In this document: positions 33,909 through 43,056 of the stretch, in pieces
Layout: each line of letters opens with the position of its first letter
How positions within the stretch are numbered: position 1 is the stretch's first letter
DNA from: Diplocloster hominis
GTDB taxonomy: Bacteria; Bacillota; Clostridia; Lachnospirales; Lachnospiraceae
Assembly (NCBI RefSeq): GCF_032380655.1
Contig: NZ_JAWDIY010000010.1
Span: 1 to 64,000 of the forward strand
Reading direction: 5' to 3'
Length of the DNA: 64,000 bases
Position numbers and translations under genes: made by a program
Notes under the pieces: generated by a model
What the model saw: the letters and a program-made list of their open reading frames with translations, nothing else
The model's database searches: none
Told to the model about the DNA's origin: nothing

Positions 33909-34568
33909 ATGGGAAACAAAAAACTCAGTCTATGGGACGACATTCTCAATCCGAAGCAAGGGAAAAAAGCGGCGCAGGAAAAGCCGCAGACACCAGAATG
34001 GGAAGTCACAGCAAGAAACGCGGACGGCACACCGGGAATTATTTGCAAGAACGGCAAGGAGTGGCTGGACGCTGACAAGACGTGGATCTCTCCGTCTGGT
34101 GAGTACATGCTGCACGAGGGCATGGACGCCAACGCAAACGACGTGATCGCACTCACGAGAAAAGACGAAGGGCTCAGGATCCGAAAAATTGAGGAACTCG
34201 TCGCTTCGGCGCTGATCACAGACGCCGGAACCGGGTATGCTCTAACAGAGGACGGAGTTCTGCACATTTTGACAGCCGAAAAAGCGAGCCAGAGGAAAAT
34301 GTGCGAGGACTACGGCCCAAACGCCTGCCTGATCGCCCCAGAGCTCTGCGCCGTAATTTACGACACAGACAGCGACGACGATCTGGAGGCGGCGATCATT
34401 AAGGTGTTAGATCTGGAAACGCTGAAAGGCTGGAAAAAGAAAATAAAGTACCGGACAACAGCACACGGAGCGCTCTCTTTTAAGATAGAGCTCGCAGGCG
34501 ACACCATAGTGGCAACAATGCCGGACGGAAACGTCCACAAATTCAGGAAAGACGGAAAACAGGAATAA
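33909..34568 (+). CDS. Accessory phage protein (moron), unknown function
   Basis: 219 residues, no family recognised. Acidic mixed alpha/beta; a short N-terminal motif KKLSLWDDILNPKQGKKA resembles a docking helix. It is set apart by its own sigma-A promoter, AGGAGG ribosome site, and terminators on both sides (33775-33813 and 34577-34606), and its DNA is visibly less GC-rich than its neighbours. This is the architecture of lysogenic-conversion cargo; defence, anti-defence or host fitness roles are possible. Confidence 0.75.
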   Translation: MGNKKLSLWDDILNPKQGKKAAQEKPQTPEWEVTARNADGTPGIICKNGKEWLDADKTWISPSGEYMLHEGMDANANDVIALTRKDEGLRIRKIEELVASALITDAGTGYALTEDGVLHILTAEKASQRKMCEDYGPNACLIAPELCAVIYDTDSDDDLEAAIIKVLDLETLKGWKKKIKYRTTAHGALSFKIELAGDTIVATMPDGNVHKFRKDGKQE

Positions 34569-34576
34569 AAGCATAG

Positions 34577-34606
34577 ACCGCCAAGGGAAAACCGAGGCGG
34601 TTTTTC
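34577..34606 (+). terminator. Terminator after the moron
   Basis: ACCGCC (34577-34582) pairs with GGCGGT (34596-34601) followed by TTTTTCTT. Confidence 0.75.
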
Positions 34607-34674
34607 TTATGCCAAAACCCCCAGAAAAACACCGGGGGGGAGGGCAAATTTTGAGAGAGAAAGGAGGGGCCGCC

Positions 34675-35373
34675 ATGAGTGACCTCTTTTTTACTGGCTC
34701 AGCTCGGCGCACCTCTGGCGCGTTCACTGTCACCATGAAGAACGGCGACAAACTGGCGAAGCAGCTCGCCAAGCTGGAAAAAGGCGGCGAGACAGCTCTC
34801 CAGAAAACCGTGAACGACTTCACCAGCAGAGCGCCCGCGTGGGTATCGAAAGGGATCCGGGAGCACTATGGCGTGGACACGGCCGCCATAAATGAGGCGG
34901 GGCCCAAAAAGAAAAAGGGGGCCTCCCACATAAGTGTGGCCGGGGTATCAGTCGCCGGGGCTTCTCTCGAATACAAGGGCAGAACGCTGACGCCGACGCA
35001 CTTCAAAATGAGCCCGAAGTCTCGGCCGACTACTCAGCAGGCGAAACAGATCAGAGTGCCCGGCCAAGCTATTGCCACGGCCAAAGGCTCGCCCGTCGCT
35101 ATGGTAAGGCCGCCCAAGAAGTACACAGTCAAGGCCACCATACTGAAAGGGGGCCGCGCCAGCATGAGCCCCGGCACCTTCGTGGCCGCAGGAAACGGGG
35201 GGAGTGTTCTCCCATTCCAGAGGACTGCCGAGGGCCGCACACCCATTGAGGCCGTGCGCACCCTGTCCGTGCCGCAGATGATAAGCGGCCGAGCCAAGGA
35301 CACGATCGAAGAGCTGATCGCGACCAACCTCGAAAAGAGATTCGAGCACTACATACAACAGGCCATGAAGTAA
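34675..35373 (+). CDS. Putative phage minor tail protein Z-like
   Basis: About 232 residues. FTVTMKNGDKLAKQLAKLEKGGETALQKTVNDFTSRAPAWVSKGI resembles the opening of prophage minor tail protein Z / tail completion proteins; later parts contain basic beta-rich sequence. Such proteins normally sit between head and tail genes; here it precedes the terminase, which is unusual. Start ATG 34675 after AAAGGAGG. Confidence 0.55.
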   Translation: MSDLFFTGSARRTSGAFTVTMKNGDKLAKQLAKLEKGGETALQKTVNDFTSRAPAWVSKGIREHYGVDTAAINEAGPKKKKGASHISVAGVSVAGASLEYKGRTLTPTHFKMSPKSRPTTQQAKQIRVPGQAIATAKGSPVAMVRPPKKYTVKATILKGGRASMSPGTFVAAGNGGSVLPFQRTAEGRTPIEAVRTLSVPQMISGRAKDTIEELIATNLEKRFEHYIQQAMK

Positions 35374-35667
35374 GCCAAGCCAGCGACCACACCAGCAGGC
35401 CACGAGCAGCAGCCAAGCCAACGCAACGCAAACCAAAGCGAAGCAAACGAACCAAAAGAAACCAAAAGAAAAGGCGAAAAGAAAAGCCGAAGAAAAATCG
35501 AGCAAGCGAAGCCGACGAAGCTCGAACCACGACGCCAAAGCCCGGCAAGGTACTGTCACCGCTGCCAGAGCCCTGCGGTGCTCGCGAGCCCAAAACGTGA
35601 GCAGACTCGAAAAAATTTTTTCAGGCCGTTTCGTTTCGCCCAGAGCCCCGGAAAAGGAGGTGACGCC
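35374..35667. other. T-depleted non-coding tract before terminase (possible pac/cos)
   Basis: From 35374 to 35497 (124 bases) there is no T on the plus strand, and to 35550 only two (35498, 35522). The sequence is A/G/C low-complexity with repeated AAGCC, AAGCGAAGC and AAAAG words. All stop codons contain T, so open frames here are meaningless. The region after it includes AAAAAATTTTTT (35610-35622 area). Position directly upstream of the small terminase suggests a packaging or regulatory site. Confidence 0.5.
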
Positions 35668-36240
35668 ATGGCAGAAGGCAAACAAAACCTGCAAGGCTCG
35701 GCAATAATCGCGAAGCTATTCGGCGTCACGGATCGCCGGGTGCAGCAGCTCGCCAAGGACGGCGTGATCCCGGCCGCTTCTGTCCGGCCGTACAAGTTCG
35801 ACCTGCTCCCGACGGTGCAGGCGTATATCCGGTATCTCAGCGACAAGGCCAACGGCAAGGAAAGCAAGAGCGCCGACACCGTGCAGGCTGAGGCCGACAA
35901 GCTGCGGGCCGAGGCCGACCTCAAACAGAGCAAGGCCAAGATCGCAGAAATGCAGCTCAAAGAGCTGGAGGGCAAAATGCACCGGAGCGAGGACGTGGAG
36001 GCCGTAATGAACGACCTCGTTTATACTGTCCGCAGCATGATCATGGCGCTGCCGGGCCGCCTCGCTATGGACATTGTGCAAACGTCCAACGCGAACGAAG
36101 CCTCGGCGCTGATCCGCTCCGAGTGTTACAAGATCCTGAACGAGCTCGCGGGCTATAAATACGACCCCGAAGTCTACCAGCGGCGGGTGCGGGATCGGGA
36201 AGGCTGGAGCGACGCTCTCGCAGATGAAAGCGACGAGTAA
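35668..36240 (+). CDS. Terminase small subunit, Nu1-like
   Basis: About 190 residues. N-terminal winged helix (IIAKLFGVTDRRVQQLAKDGVIPAA) as in lambda Nu1, recognising the packaging site, followed by a helical oligomerisation region rich in Lys/Glu/Ala (EADKLRAEADLKQSKAKIAEMQ) and a C-terminal part that would contact the large subunit. AAAGGAGGTG before the ATG. Overlaps the large subunit gene. Confidence 0.87.
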   Translation: MAEGKQNLQGSAIIAKLFGVTDRRVQQLAKDGVIPAASVRPYKFDLLPTVQAYIRYLSDKANGKESKSADTVQAEADKLRAEADLKQSKAKIAEMQLKELEGKMHRSEDVEAVMNDLVYTVRSMIMALPGRLAMDIVQTSNANEASALIRSECYKILNELAGYKYDPEVYQRRVRDREGWSDALADESDE

Positions 36241-38155
36241 AAAAGCCGCGAAAAAGCTCAACGCAGCCATAGGCCCGGCTGTCCGTAACTTCAAGCCACC
36301 CGAAGAACTGACGGTGGCAGAATGGGCCGATAGACACCGCCGCCTATCGCCGGAAAACTCCGCAGAGGCAGGCCCGTGGCGCACTTCGCGCACGCCCTAC
36401 CTCCGGGAACCTATGGAGGCGTTCACGGATCCGAAGATCCGCAAGATCGTTATGGTGGCAGCTTCTCAGGTGGGAAAGTCGGAGCTGGAGCTGAACATTA
36501 TCGCCTACATTATCGACCAAGACCCCGGCTCGATCCTTTTTGTCCAGCCTACCCTCGACGACGCCCGCAAGTTCTCGCGGCTGCGTATCGCTCCCATGAT
36601 CCGGGACAGCAAAACGCTGAGGGCCAAAGTCTCAGACATAAAGACGAGGGACTCCGGGAACACGATCCTCCAGAAGTCCTTCCCCGGCGGTATGCTCACG
36701 ATCACCGGCTCGAACAGCGCCTCGGCGCTGGCCTCCACCCCTGCCCGCTATATCCTCGGCGACGAGCGCGACCGCTGGGCCGTGAGTGCAGGCACCGAGG
36801 GCGACCCGTGGGCGCTGGCTGAGGCCCGGCAGGCCACATTCTACAACGCGAAGGCCGTCGAGGTATCAACGCCGACGATCAAGGGCGCGTCCAACATTGA
36901 GAACAGCTACTACCAAGGCACACAGGAACGGTGGTGCCACCGCTGCCCGGAGTGCGGCGAGTACGGCGAGATCATATTCGACCGGATCCACTTCCAGCAC
37001 ACCGTCACCAAGGTGCGCGGGAAAAAGGTTTACAAGATCACCGGCCCCGTGGAGTGGGCCTGCCCGCATTGTGGCGTCCTCATACCGGAGGAAGTCATGC
37101 GCAAGCAGCCTGCGAAGTGGATCGCGCAGAACCCTGACGCCTACGCCGAGGGCGTGCGCTCCTTCTGGCTGAACGCCTTCTCGTCACCGTGGACGCCATG
37201 GGCCAAGATCGTGCTCAAATTTCTGCAAGCTAAGGACGACCCGCAACGGCTGAAAGTCGTCTACAACACGCTGCTGGGCGAGCTCTGGGAGGATCGCGGC
37301 GACATTATGGACGAGGACACCATGCTGGCCCGCCGCGAGGACTACGGCACCAACGCCGACGGCTCCCCGGTGGAGCTGCCGGAGGGCGTGCTGGTGCTCA
37401 CCTGCGGCGTGGACACGCAGGACAACCGGCTGGAGTACGAAGTCGTGGGCCACGGGCACTACGGCGAGACGTGGGGGATCAAAAAGGGCTACATCATGGG
37501 GAAACCCGACAACCCCGAAGTGTGGCAGCAGCTCGACGACGTGATCGACCACGTTTACCACTTCAAAGACTCCGGGCGCGGGCTGCGGATCTCGATCACC
37601 TGCGTGGACTCTGGCGGCCACTATACGCAAGAAGTTTATACCGAGTGCCGGATCCGAAAAAATAAGCGCGTTTTTGCGATCAAGGGCAAAGGCGGCGACG
37701 GGATCCCCTTCGTGACGCCTCCCTCCAAGGTGGCGATCCGGGATAATAAGCGGATCACCTGCTGGCTCTACACCCTCGGCGTGGACGCGGGCAAAACCGC
37801 GATCATGTCAAACGTAAAAGTGCAGGAACCCGGCCCGAAGTTCTGTCACTTCCCCCGTGGCGAGTCCTACGGCTACGACTCGTACTACTTCAACGGGCTG
37901 CTGTCCGAGAAGCTGGAGCTCACTCAGACCAAGCGGGGCAACCGCTGGGCGTGGGTGAAGCTGCCGGGACATAACAGGAACGAGGCCCTCGACTGCCGCA
38001 ACTACGCGCTGGCGGGCTTCAAGATCATAGACCCCGACACGCTGGCGGTGGAGAGACGGCTCAAAAACCTGCCAGACAAAAGCAAGCCGAAGAAAGCTGC
38101 AGCACCGCAGCAGAGCCGGGCAAGAGCCCCGGCCTCATACTTCGACGAATGGTAA
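36224..38155 (+). CDS. Terminase large subunit, GpA family
   Basis: 643 residues. ATPase/nuclease motor that cuts and translocates DNA into the prohead. Walker-A-like AASQVGKSELELN near residue 86 and Walker-B-like YILGDERDRW near 183; the RGLRISITCVDSGGHY stretch near residue 450 and DCRNYALAGFKI near the end belong to the C-terminal nuclease domain; CPECG and CPHCG form a zinc site near 245-285. The PF05876 (lambda GpA-like) family is clear and fits the Nu1-like partner. Confidence 0.93.
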   Translation: MKATSKKAAKKLNAAIGPAVRNFKPPEELTVAEWADRHRRLSPENSAEAGPWRTSRTPYLREPMEAFTDPKIRKIVMVAASQVGKSELELNIIAYIIDQDPGSILFVQPTLDDARKFSRLRIAPMIRDSKTLRAKVSDIKTRDSGNTILQKSFPGGMLTITGSNSASALASTPARYILGDERDRWAVSAGTEGDPWALAEARQATFYNAKAVEVSTPTIKGASNIENSYYQGTQERWCHRCPECGEYGEIIFDRIHFQHTVTKVRGKKVYKITGPVEWACPHCGVLIPEEVMRKQPAKWIAQNPDAYAEGVRSFWLNAFSSPWTPWAKIVLKFLQAKDDPQRLKVVYNTLLGELWEDRGDIMDEDTMLARREDYGTNADGSPVELPEGVLVLTCGVDTQDNRLEYEVVGHGHYGETWGIKKGYIMGKPDNPEVWQQLDDVIDHVYHFKDSGRGLRISITCVDSGGHYTQEVYTECRIRKNKRVFAIKGKGGDGIPFVTPPSKVAIRDNKRITCWLYTLGVDAGKTAIMSNVKVQEPGPKFCHFPRGESYGYDSYYFNGLLSEKLELTQTKRGNRWAWVKLPGHNRNEALDCRNYALAGFKIIDPDTLAVERRLKNLPDKSKPKKAAAPQQSRARAPASYFDEW

Positions 38156-38167
38156 GGAGGCAAGGAC

Positions 38168-38449
38168 ATGGCACAGATCACAGAATACCGTCGGCAGAGA
38201 ATACGCCGCGAGCTGGAAATGACCAAGGAACGGCTGGAGCTTTATCTGGCCCGTGAAAAGGAAATGCTCAGCAAGGACGGCGTGCAGCTCTACACCATAG
38301 GATCCCGGAACCTCCAGCGCTACAACACGTCGCTGGCGGCAATTCAGGCCGAGATCGACAAGCTGCGCAAGCGCGTGGACGAACTGGAGGCAGAGCTGGC
38401 CGGGCAAAGGCCCCGGCGTGCGGTGGGCGTCGTCCCCCGCGACTGGTAA
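38168..38449 (+). CDS. DUF6148-like small head protein
   Basis: 93 residues, mostly coiled coil, with the family motif YTIGSRNLQRYNTSLAAIQAEI. Proteins of this type lie between terminase and portal in Clostridia phages, like lambda gpW position. Likely a connector or head-completion factor. Confidence 0.72.
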   Translation: MAQITEYRRQRIRRELEMTKERLELYLAREKEMLSKDGVQLYTIGSRNLQRYNTSLAAIQAEIDKLRKRVDELEAELAGQRPRRAVGVVPRDW

Positions 38450-38481
38450 ACGGGTAAACGCCGGGCGCTCCCGGCTTTACT

Positions 38482-38533
38482 ACGGCAGACATGGACGGGG
38501 TACGCTCCTTCCCCGCCCGGCCTGCCGTTTTTT
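38482..38533 (+). terminator. Terminator between terminase and portal genes
   Basis: ACGGCAG (38482-38488) pairs with CTGCCGT (38522-38528), with an inner CGGGG/CCCCG stem, followed by TTTTTAT. It would reduce readthrough from packaging to head genes. Confidence 0.65.
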
Positions 38534-38550
38534 ATGCACAAGGCAAGGAG

Positions 38551-40278
38551 GTGAGAAAAATCAGGTACGAAAAAAAGGCGGGAATGTGGCTCCCCGACAA
38601 CGTAAGACCACAGAACAAAGGCTACGGCGAAGCCGGGGCCAGCTGGCGCAAGAAGGCTGTGAAAGGCTTCAACGCTCCCAGCGGCTCACCTCACGAGGAC
38701 ATAGACTTTAACAACTACACGCTCCGGCAGCGGGCCCGCATGTTATACATGGCCGCGCCGATCGCGACCTCTGCGATCAAGACGAACCGCACAAACGTGG
38801 TGGGCGTCGGGCTGAAATTGAAAAGCCGGATCGACCGCGAAGTGCTGGGCCTCTCCCCGGATCAGGCAGAGGCATGGCAGAAGGAAACGGAGCGGGAGTT
38901 CTCGCTCTGGGCCAACAATAAGAGGGCCTGCGACGCCACGGGCATGAACAACTTCTACGGGCTCCAGCAGCTCGCGCTGATCTCGTGGCTGCTCTCCGGC
39001 GACTGCATAGGCGTGATCAAGCAGTACAAGATCGACGCGCTGCACCCCTACTCTCTCCGGGTACACCTGATCGAAGCGGACAGGATCGCGACGCCGGGCC
39101 GCTACGGAGTGGGTACCTCGGTTTACTACACGACCGGAAAGAACCCGGACACCGGGAACACGATATACGACGGCGTGGAGGTAGACAAGGGCGGGGCCGT
39201 CGTGGCCTACCATATCCGCAGCAACTACCCCTTCGAGGTGGGAGCACCTACGACCACATGGGCCCGCGTGGAAGCATACCAGCCACACACAGGGCTCCCG
39301 AACGTGATCCACGTCATAGACACCGAGCGCCCGGATCAATACCGGGGCGTCAGCTATCTGGCGCAGGTGATCGAGCCGCTGCTCCAGCTCCGGCGCTACA
39401 CCGAGAGCGAGCTCATGGCGGCCGTGATCGAGAGTTTTTTCACGGCGTTTATTAAGACCAACGCCCCCACGGACGACATGCCCTTCAATCAGGTGGAGCC
39501 GGATCCTCCGGCAGAACCGAAGGGCCCGAACGAGTACAGCATGGGGCCGGGCCAGATCAACGTCATGGAACCCGGCGAGGACGTGACCTTCGCAGACCCT
39601 AAGCACCCGAACGGCAGCTTCGACACCTTCGCGAAGGCAGTCAGCGAGCAGGTGGGCGCGGCTCTGGAAATACCGGCCGATCTTCTGCTGAAATCCTTCA
39701 ACGCGAGCTACTCGGCGAGCCGTGCGGCTCTGCTGGAGGCGTGGAAGGCGTTCAAAATGCGCCGCGAGTGGCTGGCCGACGACTTCTGCCGCCCTCTCTA
39801 TGAAGTATGGATGAGCGAAGCGGTGGCCCGTGGCCGTATCTACGCGCCCGGCTTTTTCACCAACCCCGCGATCCGCGCCGCATATCTCGGCAGCGAGTGG
39901 CTGGGCCCGTCTCAGGGACAGCTCGACCCGACCAAGGAGATCACGGCCGAGATCCTCGCGTGCAGCGAGGGCTTCTCCACGCACGAGCAGAGCACGATCC
40001 GGCTCAACGGCGGCCAGTGGGACGCCAACGTGGAGCAGCTGATCCGCGAGAACGAGAAGCTCGGCGGGCAGTCACCGGATCCGCACCAGACTGGAGGATC
40101 CGGGCAGGAACCGGCAGCCCCGGACGAAGGCAGCGAAGGAGAAGGCGACGGCAGCGGCGAGAACAACCCGCACAACCCGGAAACGGCGAAGCGGCGCGGG
40201 CTGGTGGCGCTCCGCGACCTCGTGATCGCTGAGCAAATAAAACAGGCAATCAAAGGAGGACAGACGAATGAGAGCTAA
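38551..40278 (+). CDS. Phage portal protein, lambda family
   Basis: About 575 residues. Lambda gpB-like portal (PF05136): DFNNYTLRQRARMLYMAAPIATSAIKTNRTNVVG opening, LHPYSLRVHLIEADRI, RPDQYRGVSYLAQVIEPLLQLRRYTE, AALEIPADLLLKSFNASYSASRAALLEAW near the C-terminal third. Forms the dodecameric ring for DNA entry and exit. The start is unclear: GTG 38551 overlaps its ribosome site (AAGGAGG 38545-38551), while the in-frame ATC at 38560 has ideal spacing but is a rare start codon. Confidence 0.92.
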   Translation: MRKIRYEKKAGMWLPDNVRPQNKGYGEAGASWRKKAVKGFNAPSGSPHEDIDFNNYTLRQRARMLYMAAPIATSAIKTNRTNVVGVGLKLKSRIDREVLGLSPDQAEAWQKETEREFSLWANNKRACDATGMNNFYGLQQLALISWLLSGDCIGVIKQYKIDALHPYSLRVHLIEADRIATPGRYGVGTSVYYTTGKNPDTGNTIYDGVEVDKGGAVVAYHIRSNYPFEVGAPTTTWARVEAYQPHTGLPNVIHVIDTERPDQYRGVSYLAQVIEPLLQLRRYTESELMAAVIESFFTAFIKTNAPTDDMPFNQVEPDPPAEPKGPNEYSMGPGQINVMEPGEDVTFADPKHPNGSFDTFAKAVSEQVGAALEIPADLLLKSFNASYSASRAALLEAWKAFKMRREWLADDFCRPLYEVWMSEAVARGRIYAPGFFTNPAIRAAYLGSEWLGPSQGQLDPTKEITAEILACSEGFSTHEQSTIRLNGGQWDANVEQLIRENEKLGGQSPDPHQTGGSGQEPAAPDEGSEGEGDGSGENNPHNPETAKRRGLVALRDLVIAEQIKQAIKGGQTNES

Positions 40279-41509
40279 CATTCGCATGGGCCCGGCTGCG
40301 GCCCCGAAGGCAGCCACGGCTCCGAAGTTCTGGAACGTGGCAAGCGTCAGCGAGGACGAGGGCGAGATCACCCTCTACGGCGACGTTATGAGCCAGCAGC
40401 CGATCGACTGGTGGACGGGTGAACCTGAGCCCGGACTCTACATCACCCCGGAGGGCTTCATGGAGGATCTGGCGGCCGTCAAGGATAAAGCCCACATCAC
40501 CGTGAAGTTGAACAGCTGCGGCGGCGACCTTTACACCGGGATCGCGATCCACAACGCCCTGAAAGCACTCAGCGGCGAGGTGAACGTCGTCGTCGAAGGT
40601 ATCGCAGCAAGCGCCGCGAGCGTGATCATGTGCGCCGGTGACACCGTGACCGTGTACCCCGGCTCTCTGGTAATGATCCACGGCGTCAGCGTGCTGCTCT
40701 GGGACGCGCTGAACATTCAGGACATGAAGCAGCTGATCAAGGGCATGGACGCCAGCGAGCGGGCCGTGGCCGAGATCTACAACGGCAAGACAGGGATCGC
40801 CGTCGAGACGCTTCGCAGCATGATGACCAAAGAGACGTGGCTCACCGGCCGCGAGGCTCTGGAGAAGGGCTTCGCCGACGAGCTCAAAGAGGACGAGGAA
40901 GATCCCGACATGAGCATGAGCGCCGACAAGAAGGTGCTCTATGTCAACGGCGTGAGCCATAACGTCGAGGGGCTGCGGAATATCCCCGGCACGATCCCGA
41001 TCCAAGCAAGTGCTAAACCGGCCGCAAGACCGGCAGCAAATAAAAAGCCGACCGTAAAACCGGCGGCAAAAAAAGAAGGAGGTAAAAACCACATGACACT
41101 CGAAGAACTGAGAGCTCAGGAACCGGAGCTCGTGGCCCAGATCGAAAACGAAGCAAGGGCCGGAGCACAGACTCAGGCCAACGCGGACGCGGTGGCAGCT
41201 GAGCGCCAGCGCCTCGCGGACATTGACTCGATCGCGGCCTCTATCCCCGACCAGCAGCTCGTCCACGACGCAAAGTACGGAGACAAGCCCTGCACCGCTC
41301 AGGAGCTCTGTTTCCGCGTAATGCAGCAGAGCGCAGCGTCCGGCCAGAACTTCCTCGCCGCCTATATGAAGGACGGCGCGGCCTCTGGTGCGGCAAACGT
41401 GGGCGCAGCGCCCAACGGCGGCACGCCTTCCACTCAGCAGGAACAGGACGCCGCAGACATTCAGGCGGTAGTCAACGCCTACAACAAGACAAAAGGAGGT
41501 ACCAACTAA
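40268..41509 (+). CDS. ClpP-like prohead protease with C-terminal scaffold
   Basis: 413 residues. Residues 20-215 form a ClpP/S49-type serine protease (ITVKLNSCGGDLYTG, EGIAASAASVIMCAGD with the catalytic Ser, VYPGSLVMIHG with the His). A Pro/Ala/Lys linker follows, then residues 276-413, a helical domain starting MTLEELRAQEPELVAQIE, likely scaffold. This is the lambda C/Nu3 plan: the protease clips itself and scaffold after assembly. Overlaps the portal gene by 11 bases. Confidence 0.9.
   Translation: MRANIRMGPAAAPKAATAPKFWNVASVSEDEGEITLYGDVMSQQPIDWWTGEPEPGLYITPEGFMEDLAAVKDKAHITVKLNSCGGDLYTGIAIHNALKALSGEVNVVVEGIAASAASVIMCAGDTVTVYPGSLVMIHGVSVLLWDALNIQDMKQLIKGMDASERAVAEIYNGKTGIAVETLRSMMTKETWLTGREALEKGFADELKEDEEDPDMSMSADKKVLYVNGVSHNVEGLRNIPGTIPIQASAKPAARPAANKKPTVKPAAKKEGGKNHMTLEELRAQEPELVAQIENEARAGAQTQANADAVAAERQRLADIDSIAASIPDQQLVHDAKYGDKPCTAQELCFRVMQQSAASGQNFLAAYMKDGAASGAANVGAAPNGGTPSTQQEQDAADIQAVVNAYNKTKGGTN
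41093..41509 (+). CDS. Nested scaffolding protein (internal start)
   Basis: In-frame ATG at 41093 inside the protease gene is preceded by AAGAAGGAGG at 41075-41084 with good spacing, giving a 138-residue protein equal to the C-terminal scaffold part. This parallels lambda Nu3 within C. Highly helical, Ala/Gln/Glu-rich N-terminus. Confidence 0.7.
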   Translation: MTLEELRAQEPELVAQIENEARAGAQTQANADAVAAERQRLADIDSIAASIPDQQLVHDAKYGDKPCTAQELCFRVMQQSAASGQNFLAAYMKDGAASGAANVGAAPNGGTPSTQQEQDAADIQAVVNAYNKTKGGTN

Positions 41510-41886
41510 TGAGCAAGAGACTGGACGAGAACCTCGGAGCCGTCGGCTTCGACAATCTGATCAACGGCGCAAACCCGCCCGCCGAGCCCTTCTCCGTCAA
41601 GGTGAAGGCCAATCAGGGGATCCTCAAACGCGGCAGCCTGCTGGCTACTGGCGAGACTGAGGGAGAGCTGGAACTGATCAGCGACACCACGACCGGCAAG
41701 GCCAACGCGGTGCTCGCTGAGGACGTGGACACCGGCACAGAGGAAGCGGTGGTGGCGACCGCCTACCGCACGGGACACTTCAACGCCAACACCCTGATCG
41801 TGAAGGACGAGTACGAAATCACGGCAGCAGACAAGGAAGCCCTGCGCTCCGTGGGGATCCTGCTCTCCGACGCCGTGGAAATCTAA
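41509..41886 (+). CDS. Head decoration protein D family
   Basis: 125 residues. PF02924-type decoration protein, as lambda gpD: GILKRGSLLATGE, ANAVLAEDVDTG, VVATAYRTGHFNANTLIV. Stabilises the expanded capsid as trimers. Starts at the last base of the protease gene stop (TAATG). Confidence 0.9.
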   Translation: MSKRLDENLGAVGFDNLINGANPPAEPFSVKVKANQGILKRGSLLATGETEGELELISDTTTGKANAVLAEDVDTGTEEAVVATAYRTGHFNANTLIVKDEYEITAADKEALRSVGILLSDAVEI

Positions 41887-41904
41887 GACAAGGAGGACAC
41901 AGAA

Positions 41905-42984
41905 ATGGCTTTTAATTTTTACGACACCCACACGCTGCTCGCCTCCGTGCAGCAGCTCCCGCCGCTTCACACCTTCCTGCTCGACCGCTATTTTCCGACC
42001 AACGCGGCGAGCGACATCTTCGCCACCGACGACGTGCTGGTGGAGTACAAGAAGGGATCCAAGAAGGCGGCCCCGTTCGTCGCTCCCCGCAAGGGCGGGA
42101 TCACGATCCTGCGCGACGGCTACACCATGAAGCGCTTCACACCTTCCTATATCGCGCCGAAGCGTCCCCTCACCATTGACGACCTGCGCAAGCGCGGCTT
42201 CGGTGAGGCCCTCTACACCCAGCTGACCCCTGAGCAGCGTCAGGGCGTGATCATGCTCGGCGATCTCGACGAGCTTCGCGCCATGAATATGCGCCGCAAG
42301 GAGGCCATGGCTGCCGAGGTGATTTTCACGAACGGCTGCGTCATGGACGAGTATGTGGACGACTTCCACAACTTCGAGGAAAGGGAGGTGCGCTACTACG
42401 ACGGCGACACGAGCCCGGCGATCTATACCCCGTCCGCGAACTGGGACACCACCGAGGCGTCCGGCAAGCAGATGATCAACGACGTGGCGGCCATGGGCTC
42501 CATGCTGACCTCTCGCGGCCTGCCGTTCACCGAGGTGCTGGTGGCCCCGGACGTGGCCGACATTATCCTCGCAAACGAGTGGATCCTGAAGCTGCTCGAC
42601 AACCGCAACTACCAGATCGGCGGCGTGGATCCGGCGACTCTGCCGACCGGAGCGACCAAGATCGCCCGCCTGAACATCAAGGGCCGCATGATCGACTTCC
42701 TGACCTATGAGGACACCTACACCGAGGTGGACGGCACCGTGAAGCCGTTTATCCCGGCGGGCAAGATCGCCGCGTGCGCTCCCGCTGCTGGCCGCACCGT
42801 TTACGGCGCGATCACTCAGGTGGAGCAGTCCGACGGCGAGTTCCACACCTACACCGGCGTGGACGTGCCGAAGTACCTCAGCGACGCGACACACAACGTC
42901 CGCGAGCTGATCCTCAGCTCTGCGCCGCTCTGTATGCCGAACAACGAGAACCCGTTTATCGTGGCTGACGTACTGGGGGAATAG
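41905..42984 (+). CDS. Major capsid protein, gpE family
   Basis: 359 residues, lambda gpE-like (PF03864), building the HK97-fold capsid. The N-terminal arm is LASVQQLPPLHTFLLDRYFP; then TPSYIAPKRPLTIDDLRKRGFGE, the middle domain ADIILANEWILKLLDNRNYQIGG and the end PLCMPNNENPFIVADVLGE. AAGGAGG before the ATG. Placed between gpD and head-completion genes as in related phages. Confidence 0.92.
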   Translation: MAFNFYDTHTLLASVQQLPPLHTFLLDRYFPTNAASDIFATDDVLVEYKKGSKKAAPFVAPRKGGITILRDGYTMKRFTPSYIAPKRPLTIDDLRKRGFGEALYTQLTPEQRQGVIMLGDLDELRAMNMRRKEAMAAEVIFTNGCVMDEYVDDFHNFEEREVRYYDGDTSPAIYTPSANWDTTEASGKQMINDVAAMGSMLTSRGLPFTEVLVAPDVADIILANEWILKLLDNRNYQIGGVDPATLPTGATKIARLNIKGRMIDFLTYEDTYTEVDGTVKPFIPAGKIAACAPAAGRTVYGAITQVEQSDGEFHTYTGVDVPKYLSDATHNVRELILSSAPLCMPNNENPFIVADVLGE

Positions 42985-43056
42985 TACCCTCTGTTGATAC
43001 CGCTGCGATCGGCAGAGGCAAAATCGGAGCAGCCAAAATCGGGAAGGAGTGAGGAC

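Noticed and set aside
35374..35577. Extension of the terminase small subunit upstream into the T-free tract
   Set aside because: All stop codons contain T, so a T-poor tract is open in all frames; the ATG at 35668 has a strong ribosome site.
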